In this document: one piece after another, positions 38,723 through 49,098 of the stretch
Layout: each line of letters begins with the position of its first letter
Numbering within the stretch: position 1 is the stretch's first letter
Source: Hyphomonadaceae bacterium
GTDB taxonomy: Bacteria; Pseudomonadota; Alphaproteobacteria; Caulobacterales; Hyphomonadaceae
Direction: 5' to 3'
NCBI GenBank assembly: GCA_016714495.1
Contig: JADKDU010000001.1
Span: forward strand, 186,001 to 250,000
Length of the DNA: 64,000 nt
The notes under the pieces: model-generated
Databases searched by the model: none
Seen by the model: the letters and a program-made list of their open reading frames with translations, nothing else
What the model was told of the DNA's origin: nothing
Position numbers and translations under genes: made by a program

Positions 38723-39814
38723 ATGGTGATGGACGGCTCATTCGAGCGCGATGGCGCGACGGCAACTGCGCCCGCGGCGGTGAAGAAGCAGGGCGTCTCG
38801 CCCAAGCAACGCCGCCTGGCGCTCATGATCGGGCCGCCGGTCCTGATCGCGATTATCGCAGCGGTCTGGTTTATGATGTCGGCCGGTTACGTCTCGACCG
38901 ACAACGCGCAGATTTCCGCGGCGCGGGCCCCGATCACTTCGAGCGTGCGCGCGCGGGTGGTCGAAATCCTCGTGACTGAGAACCAGAAGGTGAAAGCTGG
39001 CGACGAGCTCGTGAAACTGGATGGCGGAGATTTCGCGATCAACGTGGCGCAGGCGGAAGCCCGACTCGCTTCGGCCCGGCTGCAGGTGGATGCGCTGCGA
39101 GCGTCCTACCGCAAATCGGCGGCTGATCTGCGGACATCGCGAACGAGTTCGGACTTTGCCCGCAGCGAGCTGGCGCGGCAGGACAATCTCTTCAAGGCGG
39201 GTCTGATCTCGCAACAGGCGCTGGATCAGGCGCGTAACGCGTCAAACCTCGCAGACCGCGAACAGTCGTCGGCGTCGGAGGCTCTGGCCAATTCCCTGGC
39301 GAATCTCGGCGGGTCCGCCGGCATAGAGACGGATAAGCATCCGCTGGTCATGCAGGCGCAAGCAGCGCTCGATCAGGCCAAAAGCGACTTCTCTGACACA
39401 TCCATCCGAGCGCCAGCTGATGGAGTCGTGACGCGCGTCAGCCAGCTGCAGCCGGGCTCCTATGTGCAGCCATCGCAGACGATGTTCTGGATCGTCTCGG
39501 GCAAACCTTGGGTGGATGCGGCGTTCAAGGAGAACCAGCTCGCTGACCTACGCCCCGGCCAGCCGGTGCAGGTGCATGTCGATGCGTTCCCGAATGCACA
39601 CCTGATCGGCCATGTCGCGAGCTTCTCGCCTGGCACGGGGTCGAGCTTTGCGGTGCTGCCGGCGGAAAACGCCTCGGGAAACTGGGTCCGCGTGGTTCAG
39701 CGCCTCAATGTGCGCATCGAACTGGATAACCCGCCGCCGGAGGTGCAGCTGGCCGTCGGCCTCAGCGCCACGGCGACGGTTGATACGCACAACAAGGACA
39801 AAGGCGCTTACTAG
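38723..39814 (+). CDS. emrA: EmrA-like membrane-fusion protein of drug efflux system
   Basis: 363 residues. A short cytoplasmic N-terminus is followed by one TM helix (MIGPPVLIAIIAAVWFMM) and YVSTDNAQISAARAPITSSV, the EmrA-type lipoyl start. A coiled-coil hairpin (about 110-200) leads to the returning lipoyl half (SIRAPADGVVTRVSQLQPGS) and a beta-barrel. It joins the EmrB-type inner-membrane pump to an outer-membrane factor. Start ATG 38723 with AACGAGG before it. The pump gene starts three bases after the stop. Confidence 0.88.
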   Translation: MVMDGSFERDGATATAPAAVKKQGVSPKQRRLALMIGPPVLIAIIAAVWFMMSAGYVSTDNAQISAARAPITSSVRARVVEILVTENQKVKAGDELVKLDGGDFAINVAQAEARLASARLQVDALRASYRKSAADLRTSRTSSDFARSELARQDNLFKAGLISQQALDQARNASNLADREQSSASEALANSLANLGGSAGIETDKHPLVMQAQAALDQAKSDFSDTSIRAPADGVVTRVSQLQPGSYVQPSQTMFWIVSGKPWVDAAFKENQLADLRPGQPVQVHVDAFPNAHLIGHVASFSPGTGSSFAVLPAENASGNWVRVVQRLNVRIELDNPPPEVQLAVGLSATATVDTHNKDKGAY

Positions 39815-39816
39815 TC

Positions 39817-41367
39817 ATGGAAGACGTCGCGCCCATCACGCCGCCGGCTTCGGCCGGCCCGGCCTACGGCGACTATCCCGAGCCGGGCCGCCGGGCGCTG
39901 ATCACGCTCGGCGTCGTGCTGACGACGTTGATGACATCGATCGACGGCACCATTGCGAACACCGTGCTGCCGCAGATCCGCGCGTCCGTCTCGGCCTCGC
40001 AGGACGAAATCCTGTGGGTGCTGACATCGTTCATTCTCGCAAGCACGGTGGTGACGCCTGCGATTGGCTGGCTTGAGCGGCGTTTCGGGCGGCGCAACCT
40101 GCTGCTCGGGGCGCTCATCGGGTTCACGGTCTCTTCCGTCCTGTGCGGTGTCGCGACAGGCATCACAGAACTTGTGATCTACCGCGTTCTCCAGGGCGCG
40201 ACGGCGGCTGTCTTTATTCCGCTTTCGCAAGCCATCCTGCTCGACATCAACCCGCCAAAGGACCACGCACGGGCGATGGCGCTATGGGGCATGGGCGCCG
40301 TTCTAGGACCCATCATCGGGCCGATCCTCGGCGGCTTCCTCACTGACCAGCTGAATTGGCGCTGGGTCTTCTTCATCAACATCCCGATTGCCGTCGTAGG
40401 CTTCCTGATCATGGCGGCGACGTTGCCCAAGCGTGTGCGCCGGGATCAGCAGAAGTTCGACGCGTTCGGATTCATCGCGCTGATTGTCGGATTGGTCGGC
40501 ATGCAGATGGTGCTCGATCGCGGACCGGGTGCGGAATGGTTCTCCTCGGCGGAAATCTGGGTCTACGCCGCATTCGCCGCGCTGGGCCTGTACGTTTTCT
40601 TCGTCCATATCTTCACCAGCGAGCGGCCGATCATTCACCCGTCCATCCTCGCCGACCGCAACTACTTGCTGTCGTCCGTCATGGGTCTGTTGATCGGCGT
40701 GCTGATGTTCGCCGGCATGGCGGTTCTGCCGTCGCTGATGCAGGGGCTGCTGGGCTATCCGGTGCTGACCGCCGGCCTGACACAGGCTTCGCGTGGCGTT
40801 GGAACATTCGTATCGATGTTCCTCGTCGGGCAGCTGTCCGGCAAGGTCGACAACCGCGTGATCATCTTTGTCGGTCTCAGCCTGACGGGACTCTCCTACT
40901 ATCTGATGTCGGGCTTCTCGCTCGACATGGACCAAACGCCGATCATCGTCTCCGGCCTGTTCCAGGGCCTCGGCCTCGGACTTGTCTTCGTGCCACTGAT
41001 GGGCATTGCGTTCACGACAATTCAGCCCGCCCTGCGCACGGAAGCGGCGTCCTTCTACACGCTGATCCGCAACGTCGGCTCGAGCCTCGGCATCTCGATC
41101 GTCGGCGCCCTGCAGATTTACAATGCGCGCATCGTCAGCTCGCAACTGGCGGAACATGCTACGCCGGACAATCTGAACGTCATGGCCGAATTGCCTGCAA
41201 CGCTGGACCTCAACACCGCGCCAGGTCAGGCCCTGATGAGCGGTATGATCGAACGGCAATCCGCCCTGATCGCCTATGTCGACAGCTTCCACATGCTGTT
41301 CATCATGTGCCTCGTCATTCTCCCCCTCCTTCTTTTCCTGCGTGTCAAACGAGCCTCCCATGCGTGA
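39817..41367 (+). CDS. emrB: EmrB/QacA-type (DHA2) multidrug MFS exporter
   Basis: 516 residues with about 14 hydrophobic helices, the DHA2 drug:proton antiporter size. Motif D1 in TM1 is LTTLMTSIDGTIANTVLPQI, and the TM2-3 loop has WLERRFGRRNLLL. TM5 carries the antiporter motif C (LGPIIGPILGGFL). It exports hydrophobic drugs or metabolites through the EmrA-type adaptor and the NodT-type channel. It starts two bases after emrA and overlaps the next gene by eight bases, so all three are one operon. Probably regulated by the divergent LysR protein. Confidence 0.9.
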   Translation: MEDVAPITPPASAGPAYGDYPEPGRRALITLGVVLTTLMTSIDGTIANTVLPQIRASVSASQDEILWVLTSFILASTVVTPAIGWLERRFGRRNLLLGALIGFTVSSVLCGVATGITELVIYRVLQGATAAVFIPLSQAILLDINPPKDHARAMALWGMGAVLGPIIGPILGGFLTDQLNWRWVFFINIPIAVVGFLIMAATLPKRVRRDQQKFDAFGFIALIVGLVGMQMVLDRGPGAEWFSSAEIWVYAAFAALGLYVFFVHIFTSERPIIHPSILADRNYLLSSVMGLLIGVLMFAGMAVLPSLMQGLLGYPVLTAGLTQASRGVGTFVSMFLVGQLSGKVDNRVIIFVGLSLTGLSYYLMSGFSLDMDQTPIIVSGLFQGLGLGLVFVPLMGIAFTTIQPALRTEAASFYTLIRNVGSSLGISIVGALQIYNARIVSSQLAEHATPDNLNVMAELPATLDLNTAPGQALMSGMIERQSALIAYVDSFHMLFIMCLVILPLLLFLRVKRASHA

Positions 41368-42790
41368 CATCAAGATAGTGCTCACCGTCAGCGCTGTTGC
41401 GCTGCTGACCGGCTGCACGACGGTCGGCCCGGACTTCCAGCGTCCGGCCGCATCCACGGATGGGAGCTATGCAATGGCGGGCGACCCCGCCGCTTCGCAG
41501 GTCGTAACGCTCGCCTCAAGCAGCAGCGCCGCTCGCCAATGGTGGACGTCGTTCAACTCGGCTGAACTGAACACGCTGGTGGAGCAGGCGCTGAAGGGCA
41601 ATCCGACGCTGCACCAGTCGGACGCAGTCCTGGCGCGCGTAAGCGCGCTCGAGCGCGCCCAACGCGGCGACAGTGGGCCCAGGGCGGCGCTGAGCGGCGA
41701 AACGCAACGCGAGCGCATTAACACGGCCGCTTTTGGCATCGAAGGCTTCCCCAGTCCGACCATCAATATCTTTTCGCTTGGCACGAACCTGAAATACGAT
41801 CTCGACCTGTTCGGCGGCGAGCGTCGCAAGGACGAGACCGCAACGGCGCGGACGGAAGCACAGCGCCAACGTACCGATGCGGCGTATCTGAACCTGACCG
41901 GCGCCGTCGTATCGCGCGCGATCGAACTGGCTGCACTTCGCGGACAGCTTGGTGCGCTGGACGGCATCATAAAGGTCGACAACGAAACGGTCGAGATGAT
42001 CCGGCGCGGCGTCCAAGCGGGCGGCGAAGCAGCCGCGGCGGTCAACCCGGCCGAAGCTCAGCTCGCAGAAGATCAGGCCCGACGGCCCGTAATCCTCCGC
42101 CGTATCGCGACTGCGCGCCACGCGCTCGCCTTGCTGGTTGGGCAAACACCGGCGGCCTGGAGCGCGCCCGAGATTGACCTCAGTGACCTGACGCCTCCCG
42201 GCGCAATTCCCGTAAGCCTGCCGTCCGAACTCGTGCGCAAGCGGCCAGACATCCTGGCCGCCGAAGCAGACCTGCACGCCGCCAGGGCAAGCATCGGCGT
42301 GGCCGAGGCCGCTCGCTATCCGAGCCTGTCGCTGGATGCGTCGTTTGTGCTTACGGCGCTTCATCCGGAAGACCTCTTTCAGTACGACAGCAGCGGTTGG
42401 AGTTTTGGCCCGGCCGTCTCTGCGCCGCTGTTCAATGGCGGCGCGTTCAAGGCGCGGCGGCAGGCCGCCGAAGCAGCCGCGCTCGAAGCCGACGCCACCT
42501 ATCGCCAGACAGTCCTTTCCGCCTTTGCACAGGTCGCTGATCTGCTTTCGGCGTTGTCGACCGATCGGGAGCTGATCGACGCCCAGACCCGCGCGCGCGA
42601 CGTCGCCGCGGAAAATGCGCGTCTAGCTTCGCTGGGCTACCAGAACGGCGCCGGCTCGCTGATCCAGGTCATCGATGCGCAACGCCAGTCCCAACGCGCC
42701 CAGCTGGCGTCGATTGAAGCCGAAGCGCTGCTCCGCGCCGACATGGCCGCCCTCTTCGTGGCGACAGCGTCGGACTGGCGGGGCGAGTAA
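41360..42790 (+). CDS. NodT-family outer-membrane efflux lipoprotein
   Basis: 476 residues from ATG 41360, which overlaps the emrB stop by eight bases. The signal MRDIKIVLTVSAVALLTGC ends in a lipobox Cys followed by TTVGPDFQRP, the standard NodT/OprM start. Two similar coiled-coil halves follow, with LGTNLKYDLDLFGGERR in the first and PSELVRKRPDILAAEADLHA, the family hallmark, at the junction. It forms the trimeric channel that completes the EmrAB pump across the outer membrane. Confidence 0.9.
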   Translation: MRDIKIVLTVSAVALLTGCTTVGPDFQRPAASTDGSYAMAGDPAASQVVTLASSSSAARQWWTSFNSAELNTLVEQALKGNPTLHQSDAVLARVSALERAQRGDSGPRAALSGETQRERINTAAFGIEGFPSPTINIFSLGTNLKYDLDLFGGERRKDETATARTEAQRQRTDAAYLNLTGAVVSRAIELAALRGQLGALDGIIKVDNETVEMIRRGVQAGGEAAAAVNPAEAQLAEDQARRPVILRRIATARHALALLVGQTPAAWSAPEIDLSDLTPPGAIPVSLPSELVRKRPDILAAEADLHAARASIGVAEAARYPSLSLDASFVLTALHPEDLFQYDSSGWSFGPAVSAPLFNGGAFKARRQAAEAAALEADATYRQTVLSAFAQVADLLSALSTDRELIDAQTRARDVAAENARLASLGYQNGAGSLIQVIDAQRQSQRAQLASIEAEALLRADMAALFVATASDWRGE

Positions 42791-42850
42791 CGGCCTGAAG
42801 GCGAAGCGAGCGACGCCGAAAGTCCCGATTCACGGCGCCGGGCTTCTTCT

Positions 42851-43084
42851 CTAGCGGCGCTGTCCGGAAGGCCCCGCAATCAAACCATCGGCGGCAAGCC
42901 GGTGAATGTGCCTCGGCAGCAGCGCAAGCTTGTCGACGAGATCGTGCTGCTGGCTAGCATCTAGAACGCCGAACATTTCGGCGATCGATTTGCGATAGTC
43001 GGAAGGTGAGAAGGCCGCGTCGGACCGGATACCGGAAGTGGACATAAGAGTGGCTTTCGAATGCAAGTCGTCGCTCGCGCGCAT
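42851..43084 (-). CDS. Small hypothetical protein
   Basis: Up to 77 residues, or 64 from an internal ATG at 43045. The sequence SPSDYRKSIAEMFGVLDASQ then HDLVDKLALLPRHIHRLAAD is helical and amphipathic without a signal peptide. I do not recognise it. No good ribosome site precedes either start. It faces the efflux operon convergently and lies beside the poly-G tract, so its 5' context may be damaged. Confidence 0.35.
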   Translation of the reverse strand: MRASDDLHSKATLMSTSGIRSDAAFSPSDYRKSIAEMFGVLDASQQHDLVDKLALLPRHIHRLAADGLIAGPSGQRR

Positions 43085-43144
43085 GGCGGGACGGCGACGA
43101 GTTCAAACTGAATAGACGCACTAGGCTGCATATCTCGGGGCGGT

Positions 43145-43580
<436 letters not shown>

Positions 43581-43657
43581 TGGTCGGAGTAGCTGGATTC
43601 GAACCAACGACCTCTTGCTCCCGAAGCAAGCGCTCTACCAGGCTGAGCTATACTCCG
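43581..43657 (-). tRNA. tRNA-Pro (anticodon CGG)
   Basis: Read on the minus strand it gives a full cloverleaf. Acceptor CGGAGTA pairs with TACTCCG, the discriminator is A and CCA is encoded. The D-arm is GCTCAGCCTGGTAGAGC, and the anticodon arm is CTTGC-TTCGGGA-GCAAG with CGG at 34-36. The T-loop is TTCGAATC. It decodes CCG proline codons, which are frequent in this GC-rich genome. Confidence 0.95.
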
Positions 43658-43828
43658 ACGGAGCGGGGCCTATAGCGGCTTTCTTTTGGACGTGCAACGC
43701 CTGAAAATACAAGGCAAAGCGCTGCCCAATCGCCCATGCGAAGGAGCCGAAACTGCGTCAAAACAGGGCCGATCCCGGTAGTTGCTTTCCTCGCGCGAAT
43801 TGCATAACTCTCCGCCCTCTCCCTGCAC

Positions 43829-43903
<75 letters not shown>

Positions 43904-44081
43904 GGAGGTTCGGCCTCCCTGCCCCTCACAGTGCGGTTTTGAGAAATCTCGCAAAGCCCGCGGGATCACGACCTTCAGCTGAAGCGTCTGGTAGACATGC
44001 CGCTGCCCGTTGCGGTTGGCGCACCTGGCTTCTAGGCTTCGAGCCGGCGCGACGCCAGCCTTTCAGGGATGGAGCATTCGT

Positions 44082-44465
44082 ATGAAAGCCGTGATTCTCG
44101 GCCTCGCTGTATTGCTTGTCGCGCCGGCCTGCTTCGCGGAGTCGGCGTTCGACGGCAAATGGACCGGCGTCTTCAACAGGCCCGCGCCAGCCGGCGACCA
44201 GGCCGTGACCATCGCGGTGACCACCGACGACATGGGCCGGGTGAGCGGCGTCATGACCCTGGCGGGTGTCACCGGCGAGGTTCCAATCGAGTGGGGCTAC
44301 GTCAAGGACGACCTGATTGTCTACAAGATCACCACCAATGGGCCGGGCGGCGTCGCGATGCCGTTCGTCTATCTCGGCAAGCTCAACAACGGCGCAATCG
44401 ACTTCGGCCGTCGCCCCGAGGACCTGAAGGTCGGCCTTCTTGTCAGGGGCTCTGCGCACCGATAA
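44082..44465 (+). CDS. Small secreted protein of unknown function
   Basis: 127 residues from ATG 44082, behind GGATGGAG. Clear Sec signal (MKAVILGLAVLLVAPACFA). The mature part starts AFDGKWTGVFNRPAPAGDQA and alternates beta-strands (VTIAVTTDDMGRVSGVMTL, GEVPIEWGYVKDDLIVYKIT). It resembles small secreted lipocalin-like or beta-sandwich domains that often accompany hydrolases (DGKW-G-(x)n-G-(x)n-G pattern), but I cannot assign a function. It is followed 73 bases later by the aminopeptidase gene on the same strand. Confidence 0.55.
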   Translation: MKAVILGLAVLLVAPACFAESAFDGKWTGVFNRPAPAGDQAVTIAVTTDDMGRVSGVMTLAGVTGEVPIEWGYVKDDLIVYKITTNGPGGVAMPFVYLGKLNNGAIDFGRRPEDLKVGLLVRGSAHR

Positions 44466-44538
44466 GCGCGAGGTTGAAGCTCTACCGAAGATTGCTGGTA
44501 GCCAGCCACGCATGTAGGCTGTCCGAGGCATTTGGAAG

Positions 44539-47244
44539 ATGAGGGCACGCCGTATGCGCGGGAACACTGCACTGTTGGCGGCGTGGTGTATCGTCGTCGC
44601 GACCTTGTCCGGTTGCCAGCCATCTTCGCCCGATAGCCTCTCGCCACCCGCGCCGGTCGCCGAACGCATGCCTGCCGGCGTGCATCCCACCGGATACAAA
44701 GTAGACCTTACGATCAATCCGACACAGGAACGCTTCAACGGCGTCGTCGAGATTGCGCTCGTGTTCGACAAGCCGACCAAGGAGATGTGGCTGCACGGCC
44801 AGGACCTCGCCGTGTCTGAAGCGCAGCTCACCACGGCGGACGGGCGCAAGCTCACGGCCGCATATGCGCCGGCCGAGGATCATGAAGGCTGGGCGCGAGT
44901 GAGTTTCGCGGAAACCATGCAGTCCGGCGCAGCAACGCTGCGCATCGCGTATGACGCGCCCTTTGGCCAACAGGGCGCCGCGCTCTATCGCTTCAAGTCT
45001 GGCGAGGCCTACTATGTCGCAAGCCAGATGGAGCCGCTCGACGCCCGCCGCGTCATCCCCTCGTTCGACGAGCCGCGCTTCAAGGTTCCGTTCAAAGTCT
45101 CGATCACCGCCCCCGCTAACGACAAGACCTTTTTCAACACCAGCGAGGTCGGCGCTGAAACACTCGCCACCGGAATGGTTCGCCATGAATTTGCGCCCAC
45201 AACGCCGCTGCCGACCTACCTGATTGCTTTCGGGGTTGGGCCCTGGGATGTGCGTGAAGTCGACCCGATGCCGCCGACGGCCTTGCGAGATCACGCCGTG
45301 CCGTTGCGTGGCATTGTGGTCGCGGGCAAGGCTGATCAACTCGGCTACGCACTCGAGCATACGCGCGCGATGATCGAGTATTTCGAAGACTATTTCGGCG
45401 TCGCCTACCCGTTCGACAAGCTGGACATCATCGGCTCTGTCGGCTTTCCAGGCGCGATGGAAAATCCTGGTCTCATCTATTACGACGAGACCTTGATCCT
45501 CATGGCCCCTGGTGCGGGCGTGAGCCAGCGCCGCGCCTATGCGTCCGTTCACGCCCACGAGCTCGCGCACTTGTGGTTTGGCGATTATGTCACTCCATCG
45601 TGGTGGGACGATATCTGGCTCAACGAAGCGTTCGCCACCTGGATGGGCAACAAGGGCGCACAGGCGGCGCTTCCCGAACTCGGCGTCGGCCGCGACACCC
45701 AGGCGGACGCGCTCGACGCCATTGCCGTGGACAGCTTCGCCGCCTCCCGCCAGATCCGCCAGCCCATCGCCACTAACGCAGACATCAACGACGCCTTCGA
45801 TGCGATTACCTATTCCAAAGGCGGCGGCGTGCTTGGCATGATCGAAGCTTATGTCGGCGAAGATCGCTTTCGCGAGGGCGTGCGCCTGCACATGAAGCGG
45901 TTCGCCAATGGTGTCGCCACAAGCGACGATTTCTTCACATCGTTGGCTGAAGGCGCCAAAGCCCCCGAGATCGCCGACGCGCTGCGCTCCTTCACCGATC
46001 AGCCCAATGCGCCGCTCGTTACCGCCACCAAGGAATGTCGCGACAACAAGCCGGTCATCAAGCTCTCGCAATCCACCTATCGGCCGCTCGGCTCGACGCT
46101 GCCTGATCGGCTATGGAACATTCCGGTGTGCGTCGCTGCAACCGCCGGAAACGGAGCATCGAGTCGCGCGTGCACCCTGATCAGGGAACCAACCGCCGAA
46201 CTGGCCCTGCCCGATGCGGCGTGCGCGTCGGCGATCGTGCCCAATGCCGACGGCGCAGGCTATTACCGCTTCTCCATGCCGGGTGCAGAATGGGACGCGC
46301 TGCTGGCGGCATTCCAGCGCTTGCCCGCCCCCGAACAACTCGCGACCATCGACAGCCTCAGAGGCTCCTATCTGGCTGGTGAGGCCGGAGTGGAAAGCGT
46401 CCTCGCAGGCATGAGCGCGGCAGCGCGCGCTGACGATCTCGACGTTCTAATGGCGGGCGCCGGTCTTGCCCGAACGCTCCGCCCCATGATTCCGCAGACC
46501 GAGCGCGGCCCATTCGGAAGCCTCGTCGTGAGTGTATTCGGTCCCCGACTGGCCACATTGACTCAGGTGCGCGCGCCCAGGCCAGAGCAGTCGCGGGCGC
46601 TTTCGAACCTCACACGGCTCCTCTCGGGGCCGGAGATGGATAAGAACGTGCGCGTGAAGCTGGTCTCGTCTGCGCGGGCCGAGTTGGGCCTCGGCCGGGG
46701 GGCCCCGCTCTCGCCGGACCTGCGTACCGAGGCTTTCTGCGCGGCGATCGAGGACGGCGGGCAGCCGGTGTTTGAAGCCCTGCTGGCAAAGGCAGACACG
46801 AGCTCGGACGAGCTCTACCGGCAGCGGGCTTTCGCCGGACTCGGCTGCGGAGCCGATACGCCTGTCCTGCGCCAGGCTCTGTGGGACGCCGCCGGAAAGT
46901 TACGGCTCTCACCTCCCGACTGGTTGTATATCTTGTTCTCCAACACATCTGATCCCGACCATGCTGACGAAGCCTGGGCGGCCGCCGAGCCGCATTTGAC
47001 AGAGGTGGTTAAAGCCTTTCCACCGTTTCTCAAGGGAACCATCGCGCAGGCGGCCGGCGGACTTTGCACGACAGAAGCCGCGAAGAGCGTATCAGCGTAT
47101 TTTGCGGCAAACGCTGCGGAGTTCCCCGGGCATGAGCGCACGCTTGCGCAGACAGTTGAAGGGATCAACCAGTGTGTCGCGTTGCGCACACGCGATGCTG
47201 GCGCGCTAACCAAGGCGGTTGCTGTTGCAGCGCAGCGCCACTGA
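44539..47244 (+). CDS. M1-family zinc aminopeptidase lipoprotein
   Basis: 901 residues. The signal sequence ends VATLSGC, a lipobox, so the enzyme is anchored in the cell envelope. The M1 domain is complete: exopeptidase motif GAMEN near 305 and zinc site HELAHLWFGD near 339 with the third ligand Glu in WLNEAFATWM 18 residues on. The catalytic Tyr region is YSKGGGVLGMIE. The C-terminal 350 residues are the helical ERAP1-like domain. It removes N-terminal amino acids from peptides, probably to feed uptake systems such as the Opp importer further on. ATG 44539 is preceded by TTTGGAAG. Substrate preference unknown. Confidence 0.9.
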   Translation: MRARRMRGNTALLAAWCIVVATLSGCQPSSPDSLSPPAPVAERMPAGVHPTGYKVDLTINPTQERFNGVVEIALVFDKPTKEMWLHGQDLAVSEAQLTTADGRKLTAAYAPAEDHEGWARVSFAETMQSGAATLRIAYDAPFGQQGAALYRFKSGEAYYVASQMEPLDARRVIPSFDEPRFKVPFKVSITAPANDKTFFNTSEVGAETLATGMVRHEFAPTTPLPTYLIAFGVGPWDVREVDPMPPTALRDHAVPLRGIVVAGKADQLGYALEHTRAMIEYFEDYFGVAYPFDKLDIIGSVGFPGAMENPGLIYYDETLILMAPGAGVSQRRAYASVHAHELAHLWFGDYVTPSWWDDIWLNEAFATWMGNKGAQAALPELGVGRDTQADALDAIAVDSFAASRQIRQPIATNADINDAFDAITYSKGGGVLGMIEAYVGEDRFREGVRLHMKRFANGVATSDDFFTSLAEGAKAPEIADALRSFTDQPNAPLVTATKECRDNKPVIKLSQSTYRPLGSTLPDRLWNIPVCVAATAGNGASSRACTLIREPTAELALPDAACASAIVPNADGAGYYRFSMPGAEWDALLAAFQRLPAPEQLATIDSLRGSYLAGEAGVESVLAGMSAAARADDLDVLMAGAGLARTLRPMIPQTERGPFGSLVVSVFGPRLATLTQVRAPRPEQSRALSNLTRLLSGPEMDKNVRVKLVSSARAELGLGRGAPLSPDLRTEAFCAAIEDGGQPVFEALLAKADTSSDELYRQRAFAGLGCGADTPVLRQALWDAAGKLRLSPPDWLYILFSNTSDPDHADEAWAAAEPHLTEVVKAFPPFLKGTIAQAAGGLCTTEAAKSVSAYFAANAAEFPGHERTLAQTVEGINQCVALRTRDAGALTKAVAVAAQRH

Positions 47245-47320
47245 GGCTTGCCTAGCATGATCCCACGTTTCCCGTTAAGTCTTTGAGCCGCCGGAAGGCT
47301 TCCGGCGCGGAGACAGTGGC

Positions 47321-49098
47321 ATGAGAACTTTCCTGCTCACCTTCCTTGGCGGCCTGGCCGCCCTGGTGGTGTTCTTTGTCCTCATTCCGCTCGTCCTGAT
47401 AATGTCTTTCGTTCCCTCGGGCGAAGCGCCGCGAGTGCGCAACGCCGTGCTCGAACTCGATATGCGCGAAGCATCGGCAGACCAGCCAGCCGCAGACGCG
47501 CTCAGCTCCGCGTTCTCAAACTCCTCCTTCCTCGAAACCCTCCTCCGCCTGAATGCGGCCGCCAACGATCCCGACGTGAAGGGCGTGTTCGTCCGCGCGG
47601 CCGAGATGAATCTCGGCTCATCCCGCGCCGAGGAACTGCGCGCGGCTTTCCTGCGCCTGCGCGCGAAGGACAAATTCGTCATCGCCCACAGCCAGGGCTT
47701 CCTCGCATCGGCCCCTCCGCCTATCGCGCCATTTCCGCGGCCAACGAGATCTGGCTCCAGCCCGGGACAAGCTTTGAAACGCCCGGCATCACCTTCGAGA
47801 CCATGTTTCTCGGCGGCGCGATGGAAAAGCTTAAAGTGGCTCCCGAGATCGAGCAATTCTACGAATTCAAGGGCGCCGCCGACACGTTCAAGCAGAAGGG
47901 CTACACCGCCCCCAACGCCACCGCGATGACGGCGCTGGCCACGAGCGTCTGGACCCATTCGCTCGCCGACATTGCCGCCGACCGGAAGATCGACCCGGTC
48001 ACGCTGCGCGCCCTGCTCGAAGCCAGCCCGTATCAGGCCCAGCAGGCTAGCGACCTCAAGCTTGTCGACAGGCTCGGCTACCCCGAGGAAGCCGCAGCCG
48101 CGGCAGAAAAGCTCGCGGGTGGCAAGCTAGTGCCGATCGACGATTATCATCGCTCCCTCGGCAACGGCGGCGCCGTAATCGCCGTCGTGGGCGGCGAAGG
48201 CGACATTGTCACCGGTGGCGGCGGCCCCGCCGACCTTCTCTCCGTCGGTACGCCGGTCTTCGCCTCCGACCGGATATCCGAACAACTGCTCGATATCGCC
48301 GAAGACACGTCCATCAACGCCGTGGTCTTCCGCGTCGACTCCGGCGGCGGCTCGGCCATCGCGTCAGACCAGATCTGGAACGCCGTGAAAAAGGTGCAGG
48401 CGTCCGGAAAGAAAGTCGTCGTCTCGATGGGCTCGATGGCCGCATCCGGCGGATACTACGTCTCTGCCAGCGCCGACTCGATCATCGCCAACCGCTCGAC
48501 CATCACCGGTTCGATCGGCGTGTTCGGCGGCAAGTTCGCCATCGCCGACGGCCTGCGCCAGTTCGGCATCAACCCCGACTCCGTGACCGTCGGCGGTGAG
48601 TTCGCATCCGCCTATTCCACTGAAAAGCTTACGCCCAACCAGCGCACGCGCCTCCTTGAAGGCCTGCAGGCAACCTATGACCGCTTCACCGGCATCGTCG
48701 CCGAGGGACGCAAACTTCCTCTTCAACAAGTGCAGGAAGTTGCGCGCGGTCGCGTCTGGTCAGGCGAGGATGCGTTGAAGATCGGCCTCGTCAACAAAAC
48801 CGGCGACTTCATCACCGCGCTCGAAGAAGCCCGAACCCTCGCCGGCTTCAAACCCGAAGACGGCATGGACATCCGCCTGAACATCCATCGCTCGTCGCCC
48901 TTCCAACTGCTGACAAGCACGCTGATGCAGGCAAAAGCCGGCGGCGCAACCGAGGCGCAGATCGCGCAGGCCCTCGGGGCCGTCGTCGGCCGGCAACGTG
49001 CGCAGACGCTGATCAGCCAGCTGCGCCAACTTGGCGATCCTGCCGGCGTCCGCCTCTGGTCGCCGCCGATGCTCGAGCGCTACGCCGCCAACCCGTAG
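47321..49098 (+). pseudogene. sppA: Signal peptide peptidase SppA (67-kDa type), one frameshift
   Basis: Joined length is about 592 residues, typical of the long two-domain SppA. An N-terminal TM anchor (FLGGLAALVVFFVLIPLVLI) leads to the first protease domain. The catalytic Lys is expected in YEFKGAADTF, and the nucleophile Ser lies in the second domain in VVSMGSMAASGGYYVSASA. The enzyme cuts remnant signal peptides in the inner membrane. At 47710-47711 one lost G breaks the frame; restoring it gives GFLASGPSAYRAISAANEIW. A probable sequencing error. The last 19 bases overlap the convergent metallo-hydrolase gene. Confidence 0.85.
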